A stretch of 64,000 bases of DNA from Brachionus plicatilis (lineage: Eukaryota; Rotifera; Eurotatoria; Ploima; Brachionidae). The translations under genes were made by a program, and so were the position numbers. Below, in pieces: positions 22,025-30,392 of this stretch. Numbering within the stretch: the stretch's first letter is position 1; each line of letters starts with the position of its first letter. The stretch spans positions 462,756 to 526,755 of the forward strand of contig QEOQ01000165.1 in the NCBI GenBank assembly GCA_010279815.1, given 5' to 3'. The notes beneath the pieces are model-generated. The model ran no database searches. It worked only from the letters and a program-made list of their open reading frames with translations, and was not told the DNA's origin.

Positions 22025-24226
22025 ATGAAAATTAAATTTCTGATTGAAACACTTCTTACTTTTTTGTATTTAGTGAATTTTACAAGTGAAGAGAAATTAA
22101 AAAAATATAATACAAAAAAATGTTTTGAAACGATGCAGAAAGTCAAATTGGAGATAAATTTTGGAATTTTTTATGAACTTCAAGTCAGAAGTTTTGTTTC
22201 ATTTGCTCAATTGAACTTTGAATGCATTGAAAATAAAAATCATACAATTAATTTAATATCAATAATACCCGATAAATTATTATTAATAGATAGACCATTA
22301 ATGTTTAAATTTAATTTGAATATGTTAAGCTATATTTGTTTAGTCAATATAAAAGGTTTGGACATTAAATCGTCAATTTTTAAAGATTTTATTGTACAAA
22401 ATAACTTACAATTTTACTATTCCGAACTGAGTGCGTACCAAAATGGAACAAAGATTACAAACTGCTTAACAAAAACAAATTTCAAAATGTTTTTAAATTC
22501 AAAATCAATAATTTTTTCAAACACTGTAAAATACAATAAAAACACGTGTCCATTAATTTTTAATCATTTGAATTTGGATCATTTAGTATTCAGTGGAATC
22601 ACTGAGACTTTTTATAAATACAATCAACTCGGTTTTGTAGATCTGAATTTTAGTCTTAATCTGAAGGTAAATTTGTTGACTTTAAAGTTTTACAAATTAA
22701 AATTATCTGAACAATTGTTAAACAAAAATTCGTTTAGAATGGTAGAAAATTTGGAAATAAGTGGAAAATTAAAATCTATAGATAAAAATGTTTTTGATCA
22801 TTTGGAAAATTTACAATCTTTAACATTAGATTTGGTAAATTTCTTTGAAATTTTGGCTCTGGATAATAATGGATTTTCCTATTTGTTTAAAATAAATTGC
22901 AGTTTATATCTTTCTTTTCCGCCATTAGAATTTTATAATTTTCCAGATGAAGATTTTTGTTATTTTAAAGATTTCCATCATAAAAGCCGAATCGATGCTG
23001 TTTTCATCTATGAAAAAAGCTGCAGTTGTACCAAAATTTGGGTTCTGCAAGAAAAAATTTCAATTTATTGCTATGATTTCAAAAGTCACGAGTGCAATTT
23101 TACTGAAATGATAATAAAATGCGATAAATCAATTAGAAAAAAAACATTTTTAAATAAAATTGATGTATTTTATACATCTGAATTAATAAGTTTTATCAAT
23201 TTGACCTTATTCCCCATATTTTGTATCCTAGGTATGGTTAATAATATTCTAATTATTTTATGTTTTAGATATCCACTTCTTAAGGCTGAACTTAAAAAAG
23301 AAATGTTCAAATTGATTTTGTTGAATTCATTTTTGAATTTTTTATTCTGCTTTTTATATTTGTTTCATTTGGCAAATGTGTGCATCACATACACCGGAAT
23401 ATTTTGTTCTGCTATTCAGAAAAGTTTAATCGTTCAATATTATGAAAAGTATGTGATTGAATTTTTAGGAAATACTTTAAAAACTTCATCTAACATTATC
23501 AATGTTTTCATATCATTGAACCGGTTTTTTTTTTTGAAAAATAAATCAAAAAAATCTCCATTGAATAGAATAAATAAAAGTTATTCAAAAGTTTTGATTT
23601 TATGTACTGCGATTATTTTAAATTGTCATTATATTGCTATAATTAAAATTAACAAAAAGTTAATTTACAATGATTTTTCAGACTATAGCGCTTATCCAAT
23701 TGAATTTGCCTTTAAAAATTTTTTTAATAACTTTAATAATCTCACACCAACTCCAAAATCTATCAATTTTGGTGATAATAATTCATTTTATTTTTTTTGG
23801 TATCTAATTTATTTTATATTCAATGACATAGTTCTGTTTATTTTGATGGCATTTGCTGATGGACTTTTATTAATCAAATTTAGATCTTCATTACAATTCA
23901 AAGTAAATGTTTTGAAATGTTCAAATGAGCAAAAGAGAAAAATTCTCCAAAATGAGGACAAAATAACCAAGACAATTTGCTTAAATTGTTTTATTTTTTT
24001 CATTCTTCGTTTACTGGAGTTTAGTGTGTTTTTATTTATTTTTGTAGAAAAGATAATTGGTATTAACTGCTTCAGATTTGACAAAATATGTAGTAATATA
24101 TCTCAAATGGCCAATTTGTTTTACTTGGTCTCATGTTCTTTTCAAATGATTACTTATTTTAGCATGAATAAGATTTTTCGTCAATCAGCAGTTCAAATTT
24201 TCAAATGCTTTCTCAAAAAAGACTAG
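22025..24226 (+). CDS. 7TM receptor with large LRR-like ectodomain
   Basis: Single exon, 733 residues. A signal peptide (about 1-22) precedes an ectodomain of about 360 residues containing leucine-rich-repeat-like segments (LEISGKLKSIDKNVFDHLEN, then LQSLTLDLVNFFEILAL). It closes with a cysteine-rich cap (FCYFKDF ... SCSCTKIWVLQE ... CNFTEMIIKC) that resembles an LRR C-terminal cap. Seven hydrophobic spans follow from about residue 390. TM1 has the usual Asn (FCILGMVNNILIILCFR); the end of TM3 reads INVFISLNRFFFLKNKS, with NRF in place of DRY; the third intracellular loop is short and basic (KCSNEQKRKILQNEDKITK); TM7 lacks a clear NPxxY. The layout recalls LRR-containing class A receptors (LGR-like), but the sequence is far from known ligand families. 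I infer a lineage-specific sensory or hormone-type receptor. The ligand cannot be guessed. Confidence 0.75.
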   Translation: MKIKFLIETLLTFLYLVNFTSEEKLKKYNTKKCFETMQKVKLEINFGIFYELQVRSFVSFAQLNFECIENKNHTINLISIIPDKLLLIDRPLMFKFNLNMLSYICLVNIKGLDIKSSIFKDFIVQNNLQFYYSELSAYQNGTKITNCLTKTNFKMFLNSKSIIFSNTVKYNKNTCPLIFNHLNLDHLVFSGITETFYKYNQLGFVDLNFSLNLKVNLLTLKFYKLKLSEQLLNKNSFRMVENLEISGKLKSIDKNVFDHLENLQSLTLDLVNFFEILALDNNGFSYLFKINCSLYLSFPPLEFYNFPDEDFCYFKDFHHKSRIDAVFIYEKSCSCTKIWVLQEKISIYCYDFKSHECNFTEMIIKCDKSIRKKTFLNKIDVFYTSELISFINLTLFPIFCILGMVNNILIILCFRYPLLKAELKKEMFKLILLNSFLNFLFCFLYLFHLANVCITYTGIFCSAIQKSLIVQYYEKYVIEFLGNTLKTSSNIINVFISLNRFFFLKNKSKKSPLNRINKSYSKVLILCTAIILNCHYIAIIKINKKLIYNDFSDYSAYPIEFAFKNFFNNFNNLTPTPKSINFGDNNSFYFFWYLIYFIFNDIVLFILMAFADGLLLIKFRSSLQFKVNVLKCSNEQKRKILQNEDKITKTICLNCFIFFILRLLEFSVFLFIFVEKIIGINCFRFDKICSNISQMANLFYLVSCSFQMITYFSMNKIFRQSAVQIFKCFLKKD

Positions 24227-24991
24227 ATAATGATTAATAAACAAATAATAAAATTAAAACATATTTGCTAGGCTTAAGTTATTTGCACTATTCAAGGTTG
24301 TTGTTTACCCTTAAGCTTAGACAAGTCAAGTCACTTCATTATTTTTTTAAGTCTAAATCTGAATTTAATTTTTTTTCTTCTTTCGATAAAAAATTCTCGT
24401 GAACACTGACCGAAAACTGTAATTTTATTGCAATTTTTACTTAAAACTTACTTGATTTTTTATTTTAAAATTGTAGTAGGTCTGGAAAAATCTAATATAA
24501 CGCATGTTTAGACCCATGTTAAAATATCAAAGAATAATCAGATAAGACTAAAATTTTATATACTTACTATCAAGATCTTCTATTTTTGTATAATCTAAAT
24601 GTGGCCTTAGTTGCGGCTTTTTTTAATAAATAAATAATCTATATATTCTTTCAAAAGATTTAGTGTAAATTGTGTCAAAATTTGAGTATATTGTAAATAA
24701 TTGTAAAAAATTTAGTAGTTAAATGATTCTATTTAATTTCAAAAGGAATCTATTCATTAAAATTTAAAATATTGACTGTGTAAATTTTTTTATTCGAATA
24801 ATTTATATAAAAAATATGAAAAATAAAAAAATTTTTATAAAAATTAATTGGTCTGATGGCCGCCGTATTTTTCCAAAAAATATGCTGCTTACTGAATTTC
24901 AACTCTTTCTATAAAAGCGTACTTATTTATAAATAATAAGTGGGTGACAATTTTTTAACTTTTGCAATACCAAATATAACTTTTAATAAAG
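24227..24991. other. AT-rich spacer with a small interspersed repeat
   Basis: 24508-24555 (GACCCATGTTAAAATATCAA and on) is the reverse complement of 31072-31118, so a short dispersed repeat is present in both places. No gene seen. Confidence 0.45.
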
Positions 24992-26284
24992 ACAATGCTT
25001 TCAGATACTTCCAGTTATATTTTTTGATCTTTTTTTAATTTAAAAAGGAAATTTTATTTAAATAATGAGAAAAAATAAGTAGTCTTAATATATTTAAGGT
25101 AAAAGATTTTTAATTTCAAAAATAATTATGACTGACAAATTTTTGTTCCGTTTAACAAATTTCTGTATGTTGTGACATTTTTTTTTATCATCAGTTTCTT
25201 AATTTAAGAAATAATAAAAATTTCTTTAATTTACAAATAACATTTTATTCCTTAAATTTTTAACATAGTTTCGTTAATTTAGTTTTGACATTAAAATATT
25301 TTGGAATTTATTGACAGTAAATCAAAATTTGCGCTTTTTAAGTGACCTTTAGAATACTAAAAAAATCAAAAAAATTCTGATAAAAATATTAATTTCAAAA
25401 CAAAATTCGAACAAACACAATGCATAAAAGATTTAAAAGTATTAATTTTACCTGTAGATCCACAAATTTGCTGGGCCAAAAAAACTGAGTTAAAAAGAAC
25501 TGTCATTTAGAGGCCACGTATTTTAAGGATAGAAAAATTAGAGGTTTTATTGATTTGCCAATTAATGAAACTAACGAATTAAAGAAAATAAGGAATTTTA
25601 AAAGAATTGACATGAGGTAGACCACAAAAAGTTAAATAATTTTTTTTTCCTTTGAATTTTTAAAGATAAATTCTTTTTTTTCATAGAATTTTTCCTTAGA
25701 TAAAATGTAAAAAAACTTAATCTATTATTTAACTAAAAATATAATTTAATGTCTTTAAGCTCATAGTGCTATGATATTATCAATCTTTTTAATTTTTTGT
25801 TTTTTAAAAAAATTACCAAAAAAAAAAAAATCAAAAAAAAATTTTTTTATTTATTAAATATAAATTTTGAACAAATTTTTGTCATTTTTCCAAATTTACT
25901 TGCCAATCCTCTTTGGTCAATGACTGAAGTCTTTTAAAGTATTTGCGAGATATCAGTACCCAGATAATTCCGTAAATTAATAAAACACCGGTTAAAGGAT
26001 AAAATGGATCAAACAACAACTCGCACTTTACATCACCGACATCCATTACTTTGGTTGAATTATAATTGATAATTAAATTTGTACTATTTGACTGAATTAT
26101 ATCACATTTTTTAAAAGTGAGTAGATTGATGGCAAATAATGAGCTAGTTTTGGATAAAATTGATCCCAGACTAGGCCAAAAAGCTAAAAATGTCATGTAA
26201 GTTCCTCCAATCAGTCGATCTGTTATTCTAGCATTAAAGCCTCCAAGAGTTACACAAGCCCCAAATCCAAAGCAATCTTTTATT
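24992..26284. repeat. segmental duplication, copy 1 (derived, shorter)
   Basis: Nearly identical, in the same orientation, to 30393-32333. It starts at ACAATGCTTTCAGATACTTC in both copies and ends after CAAAGCAATCTTTTATT. Differences include scattered single bases, a 23-bp segment present only here (about 25409-25431), and the absence of 673 bp that copy 2 has at 30901-31573. Both ends cut through coding exons of copy 2's genes (SLC33A1 and the gene at 29546-31453), so copy 1 is the derived fragment. Confidence 0.9.
25882..26284 (-). pseudogene. duplicated last exon of SLC33A1, truncated
   Basis: Identical in protein sense to the C-terminus of the transporter at 31931-32444 (GFNARITDRLIGGTYMTFLA, then CDIIQSNSTNLIINYNS, then ISRKYFKRLQSLTKEDWQ). 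Upstream of KDCFGFGAC the homology ends at 26284 and the frame meets a TAA at once. The copy lacks all earlier exons and the splice acceptor. It cannot encode a transporter and is best read as a dead by-product of the segmental duplication. Confidence 0.85.
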
Positions 26285-27014
26285 TCTTAAGGGAATTTTT
26301 TTGACAATACCAAGTTTATAACGAAAAAATTAAAAAAGGAAAATAAAATTCTTAATTTTTAACAGTTTTTCACAAAAAATAAAAAACTCGATTAAACTTT
26401 AAAATTTAAAAAAAAATTTTAAAAAGTAAGCAAAATAAAAAATAAATTCCATTTTAGCAGACGAGCATGCAAACGTTTGAAAAATTTAGAAATTTAATAT
26501 TTTTTTTTTGTTTAAAAATATAATTAAGTAAAATAAAATTATTGATTTGATAAAATCGCAATTTACTTTTAAATTAGAAAATTTTTTTTTAAATAAGAAA
26601 GAATAGTTGACTAATTTCAAGAATCAAAAGCCAATCTGGAAAAAAAGCTAAGCTCATGGAAAAAAAATGAATACACTTTATATTAAACAAAAATTTTCCT
26701 TACTTAAAATTAATAACCTTTTTGTTATTTGATTTTTTATTTTAAAAATTTTTAAATAAAAAAAAATATTAAAATTATTTTAAAATTTATTAAGTAGAAT
26801 AGAATGGGAAGATAAAAATTTTAAATCATTATTTTTTTTCAAAAATTATTTAAATCTTTTGCTTGTTGTTGGAAACAAAAATCAGAAAATATGTCAAACG
26901 ATGCCTGTTTATAGGCTTTAAAAAATACATTTAAATTAATAGCGACAGCATGTGTCAATTAAATTGAGCACGTATTTTATTAATTATATACTTAAAGCAA
27001 TTTTCTTTTGCAAA
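26285..27014. other. AT-rich spacer
   Basis: No coding or repeat structure beyond A/T runs seen. Confidence 0.4.
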
Positions 27015-27219
27015 ATTCCACACAAAGGAATCAAATTCATTCCAAAATTTATTTCCACGGAATTTGTTTTATGGATTCGGTATCGATTTTGGCTCGAGCC
27101 GTTTCTCGGCGTCTCTGTCTAAAATCGATACCGTTTTTGGCTCGATCCAAGTCTCCTTCACTTCGCCTTTTCAATGAAGGCTTCCATTTTGGTATAAATT
27201 TGATTCCTTTGTGTAGAAT
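27015..27219. mobile_element. 205-bp TIR element (MITE-like)
   Basis: Arms of about 35 bp: left ATTCCACACAAAGGAATCAA followed by ATTCATTCCAAAATTTAT; right, in reverse complement, ATTCTACACAAAGGAATCAA and ATTTATACCAAAATGG. The centre is GC-richer and has a short direct repeat around ATCGATTTTGGCTCGAG and GATACCGTTTTTGGCTCGAT. No coding capacity; the open frame across it is an accident of the arms. No convincing target duplication. Confidence 0.7.
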
Positions 27220-27298
27220 ATTACAACTAATATCAAGCTTAAAAGTAAAGGTCTAATCAAAAGTTTAAATGTGTGACTAAAAAATTTAAATAAAATAC

Positions 27299-27755
27299 TT
27301 TTAATTGTTCCAAAGCTTTGGCTCTTTCTTCAATGATTCGTCTCTTGTCTTCAGCTGTTAACGATGTGTTGCTATCAAGAGTATTATATATAGCATTGGT
27401 AACAGCCATTAAGCTTTTTTGTCAATTTTTAAAAAATTAGAAAAAATTGTCATTTATTCTTCTTACTTGTTTGAAGTGACTGGAGCTGCATTATTGGTAT
27501 CAGTTGAGCTTTATTCATTGTCAAGACTATTTAGATGGTTTTCTGAAGCTTCTAATAGACTATAAGGAGCCTTTTTTTTTTTAATTTTAAATTTATTTTT
27601 CTAATAAAAAGTAGAATTACCTTTCTAAAATCAGGAATATCACCTTTATCCATGCCTGAAGACTGAACAAAAAAAAGTTAAACAATTTGTGAGACTTTCG
27701 CCAATTGACGCAGCTGATCAACAAGTTCAACTAAAGGCAAAAGTACTTGATACAT
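27299..27755 (-). pseudogene. spliced orphan gene or pseudogene, several short exons
   Basis: Minus-strand exons inferred from splice signals and phase: 27696-27755 (MYQVLLPLVELVDQLRQLAK), 27621-27662 (SSGMDKGDIPDFRK), 27467-27570 (APYSLLEASENHLNSLDNE, stop, SSTDTNNAAPVTSN) and 27299-27413 (LMAVTNAIYNTLDSNTSL, then TAEDKRRIIEERAKALEQLK). The introns at 27571-27620 and 27414-27466 are 50 and 53 bp, normal for this genome, and keep phase across the joins. The intron between the first two exons would be only 33 bp. One in-frame TAA (after LDNE) interrupts the third exon. The last exon ends in a charged helix. I do not recognise the family. It could be a decaying gene, or a live gene with a short isoform. 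It lies between the two copies of the segmental duplication. Confidence 0.4.
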
Positions 27756-28329
27756 AGTTTAGTGATCATTCAGCTATTGTTTCAACAATTGGCTTTTAAT
27801 TTTTAAAGCTTTTTTTTTTTAAATTTTTCCTTTAATTCACAATAAAAGTTTTAACAATTATAAAATGTTTTTGCATTTAAAAATTTCTTTCGAAATTAGA
27901 ACCTAGATTTTCTGGCAATTAAAAAAGACGGACATTTTTGATATTTTATTTTAAGTTAGAGTACGATGCTTTTAAAAATTCGATTAGCAGGTTTTTATCC
28001 AATTTTTTTGAAATCTACATGGTCAAAATAGTCGGTCTTAAGAATTTCATTGGCCCATGAAAAATTTTACAAACAAGGGCTAGCCTCTAGGTCAATTGAA
28101 AAAAAACGATCAACTCAAATATTAACACTTTTTTTGAACTCGTCATGGTCAATTTAGTCAGAATATTTGGTTATTGTTGTTTATAAAGAAAATTTCAAAC
28201 TAGGGTTAGCAGCTAGGGTTATTTGGAAAAGTCGACCTACAAACTTTTAATTGCTTTTTTTGAACCCTACGTGGTCTAATTAGTTAGTTTTCAAAGTTTC
28301 AGACGTTTACAAGGACTTTGAAAAATCTA

Positions 28330-28691
28330 TCAACGCATGTTTAAATTTCTCTCGAAAAGCTGTTAACTACTGTTAACAGCTTTTCGAGAGAAATTTTATT
28401 TAATTCAAACAATTGTTTGAATTCAGGATTTAAGGATAGTCATTAACTTAAATAACAACAGTTTTTGTTAAATTTTTAGCTAAGCAAATATTATAATATT
28501 GTAAAAAAAATCAAAATTAATATTCTTTATTTTTATTAAAAATTAATAAATATATAAAAAAATTTGCTTTAATTTTAAACACATTCAAGGGTTAATAATA
28601 TCAAATTGTTAATAAACAACACGGCTGTCGACTGAGCAAAACTGTTAACAGTAGTTAACAGCTTTTCGAGGGAAATTTAAACATGCGTTGA
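28330..28691. mobile_element. 362-bp foldback element with a perfect internal hairpin
   Basis: Left arm TCAACGCATGTTTAAATTTC..., continuing through GAAAAGCTGTTAACTACTG; the right end is its reverse complement over about 50 bp (one clear mismatch, CTCTCG against CCCTCG). No coding capacity and no convincing target duplication. The left arm is itself the start of a second palindrome (next entry). Confidence 0.8.
28343..28396. repeat. perfect 25-bp-arm hairpin
   Basis: AAATTTCTCTCGAAAAGCTG followed by TTAAC, a four-base loop TACT, then the exact complement back to GAGAAATTT. It sits in the left part of the foldback element. Transcribed, it would form a long perfect stem. Confidence 0.85.
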
Positions 28692-28748
28692 AAACATGCT
28701 TAATAAATCGACTATATAAAGAAACTTAAAATTAAAAAAATTATAAAA

Positions 28749-29012
28749 ATGTCTGAAGAACTAACAAAAGAGACAAAAGTAGCAAATTAAAGAGAGAGGG
28801 AAGAAGATACCTCTATCAAGGTAACCTCCTCAATTATATTTTTGGCAAAAGTCAAAAAACCCGCCTTCGAGTTTGTTTGGCTATCCTCAGGAAGTGAGGA
28901 TGAAGGAAGCAAAGCCAATGAAGGAAGCAAAGTAAATGAATCAGTGGCAAAAGAAAGCCAAAATGATAATTTAAATAACACTGTCAACGATGCAGAAGAA
29001 CTGGAACAATAA
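28749..29012 (+). pseudogene. small acidic ORF with one internal stop
   Basis: ATG at 28749 reads MSEELTKETKVAN, then TAA, then the same frame continues (REREEDTSIKVTSS, KKPAFEFVWLSSGSEDEGSK, ESVAKESQNDNLNNTVNDAE) to a stop at 29010-29012. The GSEDEG / ANEGSK / VNES repeats and acidic tail look like a disordered protein end. It starts 57 bp from the foldback element at 28330-28691. Either a broken small gene or chance; I favour a broken gene because codon use is better than in the surroundings. Confidence 0.3.
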
Positions 29013-29146
29013 TTCAATGAATTTTAAAATAAATTTTTTTTTATATATTTTTTTTATAAAACTTTTATTTAAACTTTAATTTACTTTTATTTAAAATGCC
29101 AGCAGTATTGTTTGTCCAAAAATAAGGAATATCTCTATACCGACAT

Positions 29147-29311
29147 CCAGAGTTGTTCATCAAGTCTCAAGTCAAGTCCAAGTCAATAAAAAAAATCGAG
29201 TCAAGTTAAGACTTGACTTGAAAAATCTTAAAAAAGTCAAGTCAAGTTTTGACTTGACTTGACTTTTTGGTCGAAAGACTTGAAAAATAGCGACTTGAGG
29301 AACAACTCTGG
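29147..29311. mobile_element. 165-bp palindromic element of the AAGTC family
   Basis: Begins CCAGAGTTGTTCATCAAGTC and ends with its near-perfect complement (GACTTGAGGAACAACTCTGG). The inside is made of AAGTC and GACTT units in both orientations (AAGTCAAGTTTTGACTTGAC). This is the most complete short copy of a family whose pieces recur at about 275-375, 2733-2800, 33905-33985, 35787-36020, 38147-38446, 50538-50632 and 63582-63900. Confidence 0.75.
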
Positions 29312-29545
29312 TTTAAAGTCAGGGTTTACGTCAAGATTTATTCTAGAAAAAAATAAAAAAATTTAATATCAAGTTTTCGATGGTATTAGTTCTGTATAAA
29401 ATAAACCTAAATTTAGACATAGTTCCAAGAGTAATGGTTCCGAGTTAACGGTATTATTTTGATCAAAATGATCTTATTCTGGATATTAGACCTATGATCA
29501 CATTTTTTGTGAACACTTAATCACAAAGTCGACATGATGGGCGCC

Positions 29546-30267
29546 TTAAATGAGGAAAAATAAAGAATTACTCATTTCAATTTGGTCTTTTCTCGGCTGT
29601 TCTACTCTGGCATAATGTCTATTCCATTTATATTCGCTTTTTGACTGAAATAAAAAAAAAATATTTAAAAAATCTAAAAATTTGTTCATTTTTTAAATGG
29701 CGCAAGCATTTTAGGCATAAATTAAACAACTAACTGAAGCATGAATACCTTGTAAGTTTTGTTAATGGCAGCCTCCAAAGCACTGTCGAGCTCAAGCACG
29801 CCCAGAGCAATCAAATCACTGAGCACCTGTTGCACATAGAAGTTGGCCTCTTGCCTTTTGGACAAAAAGTCATCGTTTTTGAGACTCGACTGGGACTTTT
29901 TGAGCTCAATGTCGTCACAGTTGTTCATAGCAGCCTTGTAGCTCTCACCGTTGAGCTTGCGCGGCTCATGCGTAGATATGTACGTGATCTCGTCTGTCTC
30001 GAGGTTTTGCGTGTAGCTGTACTCAATTATGAAGCTTGTTGCCGAATTTGTGGCCGAAGTTGAGAGCGAGCTCGCTTCGTTGCGAAACACGGACGACGAA
30101 TCCTTTAGGTGCTCGTCGAAAGAGAGCAGGAGCCAGTCTTCGAGGATGGTGCCTTGAAAAGAGCACGGGTTATAGAACCCCAGCGAGTACGGTATGTGGC
30201 TTGGCCGCTTCAGTTTGCGCGTAAAGTCTACGGACAACGGAATTGAATAGTTGGGACTCGAGTCCAT
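29546..30267 (-). CDS. orphan protein with conserved-looking C-terminal region; 5' end may extend to 31453
   Basis: Main exon 29749-30267 (ATG at 30267, MDSSPNYSIPLSVDFTRKL) joins in phase to 29546-29644 through a 104-bp GT-AG intron, giving 205 residues. Base use is clearly coding and GC-richer than the flanks. Notable stretches are PYSLGFYNPCSFQGTILEDW, QEANFYVQQVLSDLIALGVL, ELDSALEAAINKTYK and, from the last exon, SKSEYKWNRHYARVEQPRKD. No signal peptide or membrane span. The frame is open upstream to about 30429 (KYNWKYLKALLQIQQ). A good first exon exists at 31352-31453 (MSSKELSLASYIKRIAII, with an in-frame stop just upstream); joining these in phase would give 293 residues. The gene is next to SLC33A1 on the same strand and its upstream exon was cut by the segmental duplication. 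Family not recognised. Confidence 0.65.
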
Positions 30268-30392
30268 TTTGTCCGCGCACAGAGTTGGGTTCTTGGCGAT
30301 AGGTTGGAGAGGTCGTGTAGTGGTCGAGGTTGGTTTGGGGTCGTGTAGCGGTTTGTACAAGCGGGAGTAATAGTAACATTGTTGGATTTGTA

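Noticed and set aside
28330..28700. Repeated palindromes considered as a CRISPR array
   Set aside because: Only one pair of inverted arms, no regular direct repeats or spacers, and the window is animal DNA.
29830..30379. Several frames on both strands over the gene at 29546-30267
   Set aside because: Shadows of the coding exon: they exist because its GC-richer codons remove stops in other frames.
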